The notes under the pieces were generated by a model. That model was given only the letters and a program-made list of their open reading frames with translations. It was not told the DNA's origin and searched no databases. Both the position numbers and the translations under genes were made by a program. A DNA stretch of 54,886 bases from Clostridia bacterium. GTDB taxonomy: Bacteria > Bacillota > DSM-521 > Neomoorellales > SLTJ01. Position 1 is the first letter of the stretch. Every line of letters starts with the position of its first letter. Shown here in pieces: positions 24,228 to 33,104 of the stretch. Where the stretch lies: assembly GCA_024653205.1 (NCBI GenBank), contig JANLFO010000006.1:59684-114569 (forward strand), written 5' to 3'.

Positions 24228-24458
24228 ATGGCATTGGCCCTAAGGGAAGACCTTCTTCGCGCCATCGAGCAGCTTGAGCGCGAGGAGCAGCTTAATCTGG
24301 CGCAGTGGATACTAGGCATGGAGGAAAAGGACTTCGATATGCAGGAGACACCGGAGGATCTGCGCACGATCCGGCGCGGGCTGGAACAGCTCGACCGGGG
24401 GGAAACGGTGTCCGCCGAGATGGTCCGAGAGAGGCTCCTTGCCAGGAGGCAGAAGTGA
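24228..24458 (+). CDS. Antitoxin of a RelB/ParD-like pair
   Basis: 76 residues. A helical N-terminus (LREDLLRAIEQLEREEQLNLAQWIL) is followed by a linker and a basic end (SAEMVRERLLARRQK). Size and layout match antitoxins preceding RelE/ParE toxins; it probably neutralises the toxin through its C-terminus and represses its own promoter. ATG 24228 is preferred; TTG 24216 and TTG 24234 are in frame. The gene overlaps the toxin by 4 bases (GTGA), giving the usual coupling. Confidence 0.7.
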   Translation: MALALREDLLRAIEQLEREEQLNLAQWILGMEEKDFDMQETPEDLRTIRRGLEQLDRGETVSAEMVRERLLARRQK

Positions 24459-24754
24459 AAGTTCGCTGGACGCAGGAAGCGATAGACTTCCTCGAGGCCC
24501 AAGAAGACTATATGTCCGGGCTGGGAGTGCGCATCGTTGCCGAAGCGGAGGAAAAGCTGCGCCGGTTCGTCGGCGTTCACGTGCGCGTCCCGGTGGTGCT
24601 AAAGGGCGGGAAGGTCCGCCACGTGTACAGGATGCTCCTCTCAAAGGCCCTGCCTTATAAAGTCTATTACGAGATACAGGAAGACGCAGTCGTAGTAGTG
24701 GCCGTGCGCCACGCCCGCCAGCGCCCGATAGAATCGTCTGAGTGGGCTCAATAG
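24455..24754 (+). CDS. RelE/ParE-superfamily toxin
   Basis: 99 residues with the family pattern VRWTQEAIDFLEAQEDY, a middle strand set (GKVRHVYRMLLSKALPYKVYYEI) and a VVVVAVRHARQRP end, as in ParE/RelE toxins that block gyrase or cut mRNA; which of the two cannot be told. GTG 24455 has AGGAGG at 24443-24448. Its 3' end overlaps the convergent Sigma_reg gene by 7 bases. An 82-base internal copy lies at 22277. Confidence 0.8.
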   Translation: MKVRWTQEAIDFLEAQEDYMSGLGVRIVAEAEEKLRRFVGVHVRVPVVLKGGKVRHVYRMLLSKALPYKVYYEIQEDAVVVVAVRHARQRPIESSEWAQ

Positions 24755-25719
24755 GGCGGAGTCACGATCCCGAGGATCGTGCCGGTTATGAGTTCATTAC
24801 CGGACAGTTCCTGTAGGGTCGCCGGGTCACCCACGGCCACCACGCCGTAGTAGCGCACGCCGTGCTCCCGGAGGAAGAAGGCGGTTCGCTGGAGGTTGTC
24901 GGAGTGATAACTCGGAATCCGGCTGAGCGCCTCCAGCGCCGTTATGAACTCTTCTTCGCCCTCCGGGCCCTCTAGATAGGGATTGCCAACCAGCCTCTTC
25001 GCCAGGTAGGGCTTCTCCTGGTACTCGTGGTCTTCGTAGGCGCACACCGCGCCCCACATCAGCCTGACCGCCTCCGGAAATAGGGCCCTCATTTCGTCGA
25101 GGGTCAGAGGCCGGCTGAAGGAAAGGGCCATTTCTACCAGATTATCTCGAGGAATCGTTTCCAGCACCGCGAATTCTATCCTGATCTTCTCGTAATTCAC
25201 TGCCGGATGATAGAACTCCAATCTGGGCACCGCATACGGCGCCAGGTACACTTTGGCTCCTTCCGGAAGGCCCGTTGATATACCCGGATAGCGCCTGACA
25301 AGGGGTTCATCGGGACTCAGTACGCAGAAAGAATAATGGCCTTTACTCTGCTCTCCCCCCCAGGCATCAAAATCCAGGGTGAGGGTTCCGGCCGCGCAGG
25401 GTTTGTCGCCTACCAACCGGAGGAGGTAGTACCGCTTCTGCCGGCCGAGCCAGCGCACGCCGTAGCTCTCCCCGCCAAGCGCCACGGTATTAGGCTCGCT
25501 GAAACGTACCAGTTCCGGGTACAGGCAGTCCAGACGATTCTCCTGCTTCTGCAGCATTATCTCCGGGACTACGAACGCCAGCACCAGCACCCCTATGGCC
25601 ACAGCTAAGGAAATCAGAGTAATCCTCAAGACGCTTCTTAAGCGGGCCTTACGCAGGAATTCCCTTTCGTTGAAGACCGGTTCGGTGCTGCCGCGCTCCT
25701 GGTTGACCTCTTGAGTCAT
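24748..25719 (-). CDS. Anti-sigma-type regulator with Sigma_reg_N and Sigma_reg_C domains
   Basis: 323 residues. The cytoplasmic N-terminus is followed by RLRSVLRITLISLAVAIGV and one membrane helix (about 30-55, ending FVVPEIMLQKQ), the typical Sigma_reg_N layout. The long outer part contains the C-terminal Sigma_reg_C region (EHGVRYYGVVAVGDP, TGTILGIVTPPY). The start is one base after the sigma stop codon, so it should control the ECF sigma factor at 25721. Its 3' end overlaps the convergent toxin gene, and its last 176 bases are duplicated at 23180-23355. Confidence 0.8.
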   Translation of the reverse strand: MTQEVNQERGSTEPVFNEREFLRKARLRSVLRITLISLAVAIGVLVLAFVVPEIMLQKQENRLDCLYPELVRFSEPNTVALGGESYGVRWLGRQKRYYLLRLVGDKPCAAGTLTLDFDAWGGEQSKGHYSFCVLSPDEPLVRRYPGISTGLPEGAKVYLAPYAVPRLEFYHPAVNYEKIRIEFAVLETIPRDNLVEMALSFSRPLTLDEMRALFPEAVRLMWGAVCAYEDHEYQEKPYLAKRLVGNPYLEGPEGEEEFITALEALSRIPSYHSDNLQRTAFFLREHGVRYYGVVAVGDPATLQELSGNELITGTILGIVTPPY

Positions 25720-25720
25720 T

Positions 25721-26185
25721 CTAGCTCCCCCTTCCCTCTTCCAGATATTCTCTCAGCTTCCTTCGCAACCTCCAGAGCAAGGTCTTTACCGTATGGCGAC
25801 TGGTGTTCAACCGAGCGGAGATTTCGGCGGTGCTGAGATCCAGGCTGTATTTCAGGTGAAAGAGCTTTTGCTCGGTAAGGTTGAGCCGCCCCAGCGCCCT
25901 TTCTATCTCTACCCTGGTTTCGATCCGGTCGGCCTCGGAAGGCCAGGCGGGGGAGCCGGGGTCGAGGCTCAACCCGGCGAATTCCCGCCGGTTTTTCCTC
26001 ACCAGATCCACATATCGGTTTTTGGCCACGGCCATGACATAAGCCGTCAGCCTTCCCTCCGGGACGCCGTCGGCATGGAGGTAGGTGGAAATAAGCGCCT
26101 CCTGCGCTATGTCTTCGGCGTCGGCGGGAGATAGCCCGAGCCTCAGCAGATAGCCCACGGCGATTCGGTATAGACGCTCCCACAT
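25721..26185 (-). CDS. ECF-type RNA polymerase sigma factor
   Basis: 154 residues. Region 2: LSPADAEDIAQEALI followed by TAYVMAVAKNRYVDLVRKN (about 18-66). Region 4: LTEQKLFHLKYSLDLSTAEI and ARLNTSRHTVKTLLWRLRRKL (about 100-145). ATG 26185 follows GAGAGGGAG; the longer upstream frame has no start with a ribosome site and runs through non-conserved sequence. It is paired with the Sigma_reg membrane protein, a second envelope-stress system independent of the pair at 666. Confidence 0.85.
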   Translation of the reverse strand: MWERLYRIAVGYLLRLGLSPADAEDIAQEALISTYLHADGVPEGRLTAYVMAVAKNRYVDLVRKNRREFAGLSLDPGSPAWPSEADRIETRVEIERALGRLNLTEQKLFHLKYSLDLSTAEISARLNTSRHTVKTLLWRLRRKLREYLEEGRGS

Positions 26186-26516
26186 TCGCTCCCTCTCCCC
26201 GGCACCCCTTCCTACTATATTAGACGGATCAGGACCGGGAAAGGTAAACAAGCCGGCCGGCGAGCTGTGCCCTGGTACCCGAGTTGTTCCGGCTCGGGCC
26301 CGGTTGCATGTGGAGCCCCAACTCTTCGGGCTCAAGGTGGTGGGTGCGGAAAGTATAGCGTCCGGCCGGCAAGGGGGGAACCCCAGCTCCTTCGCCAGCG
26401 TCACTTTAACGGAGCCGGCCGGCTGCGAGAACCGGCCGCAGTACTTGGGTAAGCATCTGCCACTTCGGAGGGAACGACCAGGTGCAAGCGCTTTCGGAAC
26501 TCGCGGGGGTTCGTCG
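26186..26516. other. 331-base divergent intergenic region
   Basis: Lies between the divergently read sigma gene and the propeller lipoprotein gene, so it should hold promoters for both. I see no clear -35/-10 pair; GGAAC occurs at 26471 and 26496 and could be part of ECF-type -35 elements, but this is weak. GC-rich inverted stretches (GCCGGCCGGC-type) recur at 26250-26440. Confidence 0.3.
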
Positions 26517-27707
26517 ATGAACGGAGTACAAAGGGTACTGCTATCTGGCGTCATTTTAGCGATCGGCGCATCTTCGTTTGCTTGTCATGCCCGGGATGAC
26601 AACCCGGCAAGACCTGAAGCAGGAACGCGGGCGACCTGGTCGGAAGGAGAGCAGGCGGCCGCCCAGGGGGAGAATCCCTACCTGGCCCTGCATTCCCTGG
26701 AGTTCATCGAGGCCAACACCGGGTGGGTGGCGGCGGAGGACCGCAGTTCACCGCCGGGACAAGGCTCGCAGATTCTAAGGACGCTGGACGGTGGAGCGCA
26801 TTGGGAGAAGGCGGCCGAGCTAAAGGATACGGCCGTGCACCGGTTAAGATTTGTTGACCGGACCACCGGATGGGCGCTGGCGGAGTCTGGCGGTCAGAAC
26901 TCGAAAGCCCAAGCCGGTATGGTCAAGCTCCTTCACACCGAAGACGGGGGGCAAACCTGGGAAGCCCAGTGGGAGGAGACAAGCACGAACTTGCCTGCCG
27001 GGTACGATCTTTGGTTTCAGGATGCGACGCAGGGCTATGCGTTGCTCAACGGCCGATTACTGGCCACTCGAGACGGTGGGAAACAATGGTTTTCGCTTTC
27101 CTTCGGCGTAGCGGGCTTTGTCCCCCAGCACCTGGCTTTTGTCAACCCTGCTACCGGGTGGGTGATCGGCGTGGTCCCGGGCAAAGAGTCTAGCAAGGCG
27201 GCCGAGGGCCGCGAAGATAAGGTGGTAGTCCTCCGGACCGCCGACGGAGGTAAACACTGGCAGGAGCAGTTTGCTCAGGGTCACCCGGATGGCCAGGGCG
27301 GGAGCATAGATATCTGTTTCGTGGATGCCAGTACGGGCTGGTTCTTGACCAGCAACCTGGCGACCTGGGCCGGCGAGCTGTATTACACCGCTAACGGCGG
27401 CGAGGATTGGGAGAAGATTAACGAGATCAAGTGCGTCCGACCCACACCCACTCAGGTGCGGTTCGTCACCTCTCAGGTGGGATGGATTCCTCTGGACGTT
27501 GGGGCCGGGCCGATCGCCGGGGGTTTGCTGCTTACTCTGGACGGGGGCAACACCTTCGCCCGGGTGGAAAGCGCTGGTGAAAGCCTCCGAGAGGTGGTTT
27601 TCGTCTCTGCGCGGCAGGGGTGGGCGGTGGGCACCGCCCCCGATTACGGTGACTACCTGATCCGTACCACCGACGGCGGCCGGTCGTGGACTAAGGTCTT
27701 CCCTTAG
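26517..27707 (+). CDS. BNR/YCF48-like beta-propeller lipoprotein
   Basis: 396 residues. The signal sequence has a Cys at about 23 (SSFAC), a plausible lipobox. The rest is a propeller with repeated Asp-box motifs: RTLDGGAHWE, HTEDGGQTWE, ATRDGGKQWF, RTADGGKHWQ, TANGGEDWE, LTLDGGNTF, RTTDGGRSWT, each preceded by a TGWxx strand (NTGWVAAED, TTGWALAES). This is the YCF48/Hcf136-type architecture, usually a protein-binding scaffold. ATG 26517 is in frame with a longer frame from 26304, but only this start gives a signal peptide. A truncated paralog lies at 19261. Confidence 0.75.
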   Translation: MNGVQRVLLSGVILAIGASSFACHARDDNPARPEAGTRATWSEGEQAAAQGENPYLALHSLEFIEANTGWVAAEDRSSPPGQGSQILRTLDGGAHWEKAAELKDTAVHRLRFVDRTTGWALAESGGQNSKAQAGMVKLLHTEDGGQTWEAQWEETSTNLPAGYDLWFQDATQGYALLNGRLLATRDGGKQWFSLSFGVAGFVPQHLAFVNPATGWVIGVVPGKESSKAAEGREDKVVVLRTADGGKHWQEQFAQGHPDGQGGSIDICFVDASTGWFLTSNLATWAGELYYTANGGEDWEKINEIKCVRPTPTQVRFVTSQVGWIPLDVGAGPIAGGLLLTLDGGNTFARVESAGESLREVVFVSARQGWAVGTAPDYGDYLIRTTDGGRSWTKVFP

Positions 27708-27796
27708 CCCGGGCCGTTTGAGGCCGATCGCTTTGGCGGACCGGAAGTAGAACAGCTTGCGGTCCGCGAAAACCCAATCTGGAGGAGAGGGGAAGC

Positions 27797-28975
27797 ATGA
27801 GCGCAGCTGGCAAGCGTCTGGTTACGGTCGCAGTGGTTGTTATCCTTCTTTCCGTCGCCACTCTGGCTCTGGCGGCCGCGCCCGTTAAACTGGTGGTCAA
27901 CGGTCGGGAAATCCGGCCTGACGTGCCGGCGCGCCTGGTCGGAGGCCGGGTCATGGTGCCGGTGCGCTGGGTGGCCGAGGCTCTAGGCGCGAAGGTGGAG
28001 TGGGATGCTCGGACCGGGGAGGTAAGGGTTACCCCGGCGGCGGACCCGCCGGAGGTCGCGGCGCGAAAGGAGTTGGAGCTGCTGAGCCTCGGGCTGCGGG
28101 CGGTGGCCGGCCCCCGGGAGTTGGTAGAGAAGTATGCCCAGGCTCTCAAGAGCCGCAACGGCGCCCTGGCGCGGGCCTACCTGGCTCCTGAGCTCAAGGA
28201 GCAGGTCTTGCCCGGAGTCATCGGCGTTTCCACACCCATCACCGCCGTGGAAATAGAGGAAAAGGGGGCGTATGGTGCCAACAGGTCGTTTCTTTTGCGC
28301 GCCTACTTCGGCGCCTACGGGGACAGAGCCCCGGCCCTCGCCTTCAGCCAGGTGGTGACCGTCGCCCCGGAGAACGGCGGCCGGTACTTGATCGTGGACG
28401 TTATCGCCCTGGAAGACAACACCAACGGCGCTTTCTGGGAACAGCCCGGGGAAGTCTTAGCTGCCTTGCCGGAAGGCACCAGGGTTCTCCGCTGGGCCAG
28501 GGTGGACGCCGACGGGGACGGCGGGCAAGACGGCATCTATCTGGTCTACGGCAACGGGGAGACCGGGAGGTACGCGCTCTGGCGGGGGGGCCGCCTCTAT
28601 CCTTTGGGAGGTGAAGTGGCCCTGGGCAACCAGCTCTTTACTCCGCCCCTGGTAGAGAGCGTGCGCGACATCAACGGCGATGGGCGGCCGGAAATCTTCT
28701 GGTCCGACTGGGGCGCTAACGCCGGCGAGATGAGGATCTACGTCTGGAGCGATCGAGGCCCGGTGGTTCTTCTTGAAGTCGGTGCCAACCGGATCGAACT
28801 GGTCGACCTGGACGGGGACGGCAGGCTGGAAATAGCCGTAGGCAACCGCCCCCGCTCCCTGGCCGAACCCGTCTTCAAGCTCTACCGGTGGCAGAACGGA
28901 AGATACGTGGAGCTGCCCGGCACGTTCCGCGAGGAAGGCGGCCGCTACCTTCCCCTAGAGGAGGCCGCCGATTAG
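27797..28975 (+). CDS. Secreted stalk-domain protein with FG-GAP-like C-terminus
   Basis: 392 residues: signal peptide (1-30, ending TLALAAAP), one copper-amine-oxidase-N1-like domain (about 31-85, RVMVPVRWVAEALGAKVEWD), and an NTF2-like segment (about 105-220, LVEKYAQALKSRNGALARA, YLAPEL) shared with the protein at 10927. A C-terminal part has integrin/FG-GAP-like calcium loops (DADGDGGQDGIYLVYG, DINGDGRPEIFW, DLDGDGRLEIAVG). ATG 27797 follows GGAGGAGAGGGG. It lies 89 bases after the propeller lipoprotein gene, and the pair was copied and decayed at 19.3-20.4 kb, so the two may work together at the surface. Confidence 0.75.
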   Translation: MSAAGKRLVTVAVVVILLSVATLALAAAPVKLVVNGREIRPDVPARLVGGRVMVPVRWVAEALGAKVEWDARTGEVRVTPAADPPEVAARKELELLSLGLRAVAGPRELVEKYAQALKSRNGALARAYLAPELKEQVLPGVIGVSTPITAVEIEEKGAYGANRSFLLRAYFGAYGDRAPALAFSQVVTVAPENGGRYLIVDVIALEDNTNGAFWEQPGEVLAALPEGTRVLRWARVDADGDGGQDGIYLVYGNGETGRYALWRGGRLYPLGGEVALGNQLFTPPLVESVRDINGDGRPEIFWSDWGANAGEMRIYVWSDRGPVVLLEVGANRIELVDLDGDGRLEIAVGNRPRSLAEPVFKLYRWQNGRYVELPGTFREEGGRYLPLEEAAD

Positions 28976-28999
28976 GTTAATCGTTGGGAAAGCGAGGCT

Positions 29000-30163
29000 T
29001 CACCTCGGCACCGGTACTTCCAGGACCTGCCCCACGCGAAGGATGTCCGTGGTGAGGTTGTTCAGGGCGCGCAGCTCCGACACCGTGGTCCCGAAGCGCT
29101 GGGCCAGAAGATAGAGGGTGTCGCCGGGCTGCACCACGTATCGGGTGGTCAGGGCCGGGGCCGGCACCCGGAGCACCTGGCCGGGTGTAATCAGATCGCC
29201 GGAAAGATTGTTCAGGCGCCGCAGGGTGGCGATGGTGGTATTGAAGGACTGGGCGATGCGGAAAAGCGTATCCCCCGGTCTGACCACGTAAGTGATCGTG
29301 TCCGGCGCGGCGGGAACCGGGGGGGAGGGCGGCGGGGGCGGCGGTCCGGGGGCCGCTCCTTCGGGAATGACCAGGGTCTGGCCCGGGAAGATCACGTCCG
29401 TGGGGAGGTTGTTGGCCGCGCGCAGGGCCGCCACGGTGGTGCCGAAGCGCTGGGCGATGAGGTAAAGGGAGTCGGCGGGGCGCACGGTGTAGGTTCTGGG
29501 CGGCACCGCCGCCTCCACTCCCCGGATGATCCGCACCGGGGTGCCCACGCTTACGAGAGGAAAAAGGTATTCGATATCCTGGTTGTACATGCGGATGCAG
29601 CCGTTGGAGACCGCCAGGCCGATTGAGGAAGGGGCGTTGGTGCCGTGGATGCCGATGCCGTTGGTGGTGAGCCCCAGCCAGCGGGTGCCGAAGGGGCCCC
29701 CGGGGTTGACGGCCTTGTTGCGGATGCGGAAGTTTCCCAGGGGCGTAGGAGTGGCCGGCTTGCCCACGGCCACGGAGAAGTAGGCTACTCTGGTTCCTCC
29801 CCGAAACAGGGTCAAAATCCTGCGGCCCCGGTCTATTTCTATGCTGTATTGATCAGGGGCCTGCAGCGGCTCGAACTCTTCCGCCGGCTCTTTTTCCGCG
29901 TTAAGCTCCGGTTCCGGGCTGACGGCCGCCTCCGCCGGCAGCGGATCGCCGGAGAAGAGGCGGTACCACGTGGCCTGGTCCACGATGCCGGTTTCGGGCA
30001 GGCGGGCCATGCGTTGAAACTCGCGCAGAGCGGCCTCGGTAGCCGGACCGAAGATGTTATCCACCATCAGCCCGGCGTAGAGAACGGTGTTGAGCTGCTC
30101 CTGCACCTGACCCACGGGTATTACCCGGTCGCCGGGCCGGAGGATCAACGGTCCTTGGAACAA
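29000..30163 (-). CDS. L,D-transpeptidase (YkuD) with peptidoglycan-binding and three LysM domains
   Basis: 387 residues. The order is: peptidoglycan-binding domain (about 5-70, VQEQLNTVLYAGL, FGPATEAALREFQ), YkuD catalytic domain (about 100-210) with IGIHGTN and the active-site cysteine in SNGCIRM, then three LysM repeats (about 222-265, 285-330, 340-387) that bind glycan. It should form 3-3 crosslinks in peptidoglycan. No signal peptide is visible from TTG 30163 (GGTGG upstream), as in the spore YkuD of Bacillus, so action during sporulation from inside a compartment is a reasonable inference. Confidence 0.85.
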   Translation of the reverse strand: MFQGPLILRPGDRVIPVGQVQEQLNTVLYAGLMVDNIFGPATEAALREFQRMARLPETGIVDQATWYRLFSGDPLPAEAAVSPEPELNAEKEPAEEFEPLQAPDQYSIEIDRGRRILTLFRGGTRVAYFSVAVGKPATPTPLGNFRIRNKAVNPGGPFGTRWLGLTTNGIGIHGTNAPSSIGLAVSNGCIRMYNQDIEYLFPLVSVGTPVRIIRGVEAAVPPRTYTVRPADSLYLIAQRFGTTVAALRAANNLPTDVIFPGQTLVIPEGAAPGPPPPPPSPPVPAAPDTITYVVRPGDTLFRIAQSFNTTIATLRRLNNLSGDLITPGQVLRVPAPALTTRYVVQPGDTLYLLAQRFGTTVSELRALNNLTTDILRVGQVLEVPVPR

Positions 30164-30376
30164 GGCCGTAACACCACCTTTCTCCGTCCCTCTTTCTTCC
30201 CGGTATTTATCCTATGTTGCTCGGATATTCACCGACACCGAGGCTTCTCGGAAGACGGCCGCAGGCCTGGTCTGCCTCCACCGGTGGCCGCCGTTCTCTC
30301 AAAGAAGCCGCCACGTTGGGCAACAGGCCCGGGGACCCTGGCTTTCGAGCCTAAAGAATCATGTTGGGGAGGAACG

Positions 30377-31444
30377 TTAGGCGATGTCATGCGGCAACCA
30401 GGCAGGCGCCATTCCCGGAGTGCTGCAAGGTACGGGAGTAGCTGCGGGGTCCTGGGCCCGGAGCAAACAGGCGGCCGCCAGGACAAAGAAGGCGGCTTCG
30501 GCGCAGTACCAGCGTTCGGCCCGGGGGACGACGTAGGCCTCCCAGGCCCGGTTGAGCTTTTCCAGGGCTCGGCCGTAGTCGCCGTGGAGGCAGGCGCAGT
30601 AAGCCAGCAGCACCCAGGGGTGGTTGGGCGGCTTTAGGCCCACCCAGCCGGGATGGTAGCGGTTGAACCGGGCGTAGAGCCGGGCCGCCCGCCGCGAATC
30701 CGCCGGAATCAGGCCGTAGAGCGCGGGAAACAACTGGCAGGCGGCGTCCGGGTAGAAGCGCCGCAGGTTGGCACGGCGGGCGAACCAGGCCGCCTTGGCA
30801 GGACGATAGCACCCTCGCCGCCGGTCCCAGAGGCTCTTTTCCACCCCGCACGCGATCTCCTGGGCCCATAACCGAAAGTACGCCGCCTCTCCGTCGCCCA
30901 GAAGGTCCAGGGCCTGGGCGAAGTCCTCCAAACCCCGGTAGGCCTCGCAGTTATCCATTAAGTACTTGACCCGGTGGTCGGCCCGGGCGAAGGTTAGTCC
31001 GTCCCGGTCCATCAGCCGGACTATTGCCCGGGCCACCTGTTTTAGGGCCGGCAGGTGGGCCGAAACCCAGGTCGTCCGGCCGGTCCTGCGCCGGAAGCGG
31101 GCGACCAGGGAAAGGTAGGTGCCGGCGTAGGCGTCCTCGGAGTCGGGCGCGGACGGGCGCGGCGGCCGGTCCGGTTGGTAGTGGTAGTCGGGGATGGTGC
31201 CGTCCTCCCTCAGGTGGCGCCGGTACCATTCCAGGTAGCGCTCCACTGCCGGGAAGCCCAGGGGATCTTCCAGCAGGGCCAGGGCCGCGAAATTGGCGAA
31301 GTAGGGGTTAACCCGGCCGCTTCCCGGCCGTAAGGCAATGGCGCCGTCGGCGTCCGTCCCGGGGCGCACAATCTGGCAACTCTTGAGCCAGGAAAGCTGG
31401 GCCGCCATGCGCTCCCGCAGCCGGTCCAGGACTTCTGTCTGCAT
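30377..31444 (-). CDS. Six-hairpin-glycosidase-like (alpha/alpha toroid) protein
   Basis: 355 residues, mostly helical, with Trp/Tyr-rich motifs characteristic of (alpha/alpha)6 toroids: INPYF-like RVNPYFANFAAL, ERYLEWYRRHLREDGTIPDYHYQ, SEDAYAGTYLSLV, YLMDNCEAYRGLEDF, PPNHPWVLLAYCACL. Such proteins are often glycoside hydrolases or processing enzymes for surface glycans, but I could not assign a substrate or family number. There is no signal peptide. ATG 31444 is preferred; a TTG at 31459 would add 5 residues but has no ribosome site. It stands alone between the transpeptidase and the two-component genes. Confidence 0.6.
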   Translation of the reverse strand: MQTEVLDRLRERMAAQLSWLKSCQIVRPGTDADGAIALRPGSGRVNPYFANFAALALLEDPLGFPAVERYLEWYRRHLREDGTIPDYHYQPDRPPRPSAPDSEDAYAGTYLSLVARFRRRTGRTTWVSAHLPALKQVARAIVRLMDRDGLTFARADHRVKYLMDNCEAYRGLEDFAQALDLLGDGEAAYFRLWAQEIACGVEKSLWDRRRGCYRPAKAAWFARRANLRRFYPDAACQLFPALYGLIPADSRRAARLYARFNRYHPGWVGLKPPNHPWVLLAYCACLHGDYGRALEKLNRAWEAYVVPRAERWYCAEAAFFVLAAACLLRAQDPAATPVPCSTPGMAPAWLPHDIA

Positions 31445-31667
31445 CTCCGCGTTCCCCAAAGGAGGTGCGCTTTAGAGGGCTTCCGCTACAGATTACGGCG
31501 GCAGGGCTGCCGAAGTGAATCCGGTGAGAGGCCGGGGAAGTGACGTCAGGCCGGCGGGTGGGCACCGGATGACGCGGGGATGGGGCGAGAAGGGAGGCGG
31601 GACGAGGCGAGGGCGGGGTGAGAAACCGGCCGGGAAGGTTTGGGCCGGTATGCCGGGACGGCGGGGC

Positions 31668-33101
31668 TCAGAACGTGCGCTGCGGGCTGCGGCCCTGGGG
31701 GGCGGGGAGAAGAACCGTGACCGTCGTGCCCTGCCCCGGCTGACTGGTCAGGTCCAGGGTGCCGCCGTGCCGGCCCACGATCTCCTGGCAGAGGGCCAGG
31801 CCCAGGCCGCTGCCCCCGGACGGCGCGTTACGGCCCCGGTAGAAGCGCCGGGTAACCAGGGGTAGCTCCTCGGGATCTATGCCCACGCCGGTGTCCGCTA
31901 CCTCCAGGGCCAGGTTCTGGTCCCGTGGTTCCAGGGTCACACTAATCCTCCCCCCGGCGGGGGTGAATTTCAGGGCGTTGTCCAGCAGATTGACCAGGAC
32001 CTGTTTCAGGCGGTCGGCGTCGGCCTCCACCGGTGGAAGACGGTCGGCCAGGCGGATCTCCAAATCTACTCCCTGCCGCACCGCGCGGGGCCGCATCTGC
32101 TCGGCGGTATCGCGTACCAGTCCGGCCAGATCCAGCGGCGCCAGCCGCAGGGTAAGCCGGCCGGCGGCCAGGCGGCTGAAATCCAGCAGTTCCTCTACCA
32201 GACCGGCCAGCCGGTCGGTCTCCCGGTTGACTATCTCCAGTCCCCGCCGCAGCTCGCTTTCCTCGGGGGGCAACCCTTCGAGGAGGGTGATCGCAAAGCC
32301 CTTGATGGAGGTCAGAGGAGTCCGCAGTTCGTGGGAGATGGAGCTGATGAATTCGTGCTTTAGCCGGTCCAGGCGCTGCAGTTCCCGGGCCAAGTGGTTC
32401 AGGGTATCGGCCAGGCGGCCGGTCTCGTCCCGGTAGTGGCGGACAACGGCAACGTCGAGATCCCCCCGGGCAAGGCGCTCGGCCGCCCGGGTGATTTCGG
32501 TCAGCGGACGCACCACCGTCCCCGCCAGGAATGAGCCCACCGCCGCCGCCAGGCCCAGGGCAGCAGCGGTGGCCAGGAGCCAGATCAAAGTGACGTTCCG
32601 GATCACCTTTTCCACCACTACCAGGCTGGTGCTCAGGCGGAGGGCGCCGCTCACCGCTCCACCCTGGCGCAGGGGTCGGGTCACGGCCAGGATGTTCTCG
32701 CCGGTGGCGGGGCTGGTTCCCCGGTAGGTCCCCGGCTGGCCCCGGAGGGCGGCCTGCACCTCGGGGGCCCGGCTCAGGTCTTCCTGCCGCAGGGGATCGT
32801 GGGAATCCGCCAGCAGCCGGCCCTGCTCGTCTACGATCTGAACCCGGGCCGGGGTTCCCCGGGCGAAGCTTGAAACCAGTTGGGGTGCGGTCAAGGAGAG
32901 GTCGGTAACCCGATCCGGCCGGCCCCAGTAGTCCTGGAAGAAGGCGGCGTTCCACTCCGCCTGCCGGGCCAGCACGGACTCCATGCCGGAGAGGTAGTAG
33001 GCCTTGAGGCCCGCCAGGAGGAGGCCCCCGCCTAGAAGAAAGATGAGCCCGGTGATGAGGAGGTAGGCGGCCACAACGCGGCCGCGGATGCCGGAAAACA
33101 C
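31668..33101 (-). CDS. Membrane sensor histidine kinase
   Basis: 477 residues. Membrane helices at about 9-30 and 165-188 bracket an extracytoplasmic sensor domain. HAMP is at about 188-240 (VVRPLTEITRAAERLARGDLDV). HisKA has the phospho-accepting histidine in FISSISHELRTPL (about 255-266). HATPase_c has N (VNLLDNALKF), G1 (ADTGVGID) and G2 (GSGLGLALCQEI) boxes. GTG 33101 is three bases after the response-regulator stop codon. It probably phosphorylates that regulator in response to an envelope signal, perhaps via the lipoprotein encoded first in the operon. Confidence 0.9.
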   Translation of the reverse strand: MFSGIRGRVVAAYLLITGLIFLLGGGLLLAGLKAYYLSGMESVLARQAEWNAAFFQDYWGRPDRVTDLSLTAPQLVSSFARGTPARVQIVDEQGRLLADSHDPLRQEDLSRAPEVQAALRGQPGTYRGTSPATGENILAVTRPLRQGGAVSGALRLSTSLVVVEKVIRNVTLIWLLATAAALGLAAAVGSFLAGTVVRPLTEITRAAERLARGDLDVAVVRHYRDETGRLADTLNHLARELQRLDRLKHEFISSISHELRTPLTSIKGFAITLLEGLPPEESELRRGLEIVNRETDRLAGLVEELLDFSRLAAGRLTLRLAPLDLAGLVRDTAEQMRPRAVRQGVDLEIRLADRLPPVEADADRLKQVLVNLLDNALKFTPAGGRISVTLEPRDQNLALEVADTGVGIDPEELPLVTRRFYRGRNAPSGGSGLGLALCQEIVGRHGGTLDLTSQPGQGTTVTVLLPAPQGRSPQRTF

Positions 33102-33104
33102 CGA

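Noticed and set aside
31515-31560. Stretch resembling part of a cobalamin riboswitch (GAATCCGGTGAGAG)
   Set aside because: Other conserved blocks are missing or out of order, and on this strand it faces the 3' end of an opposing gene.
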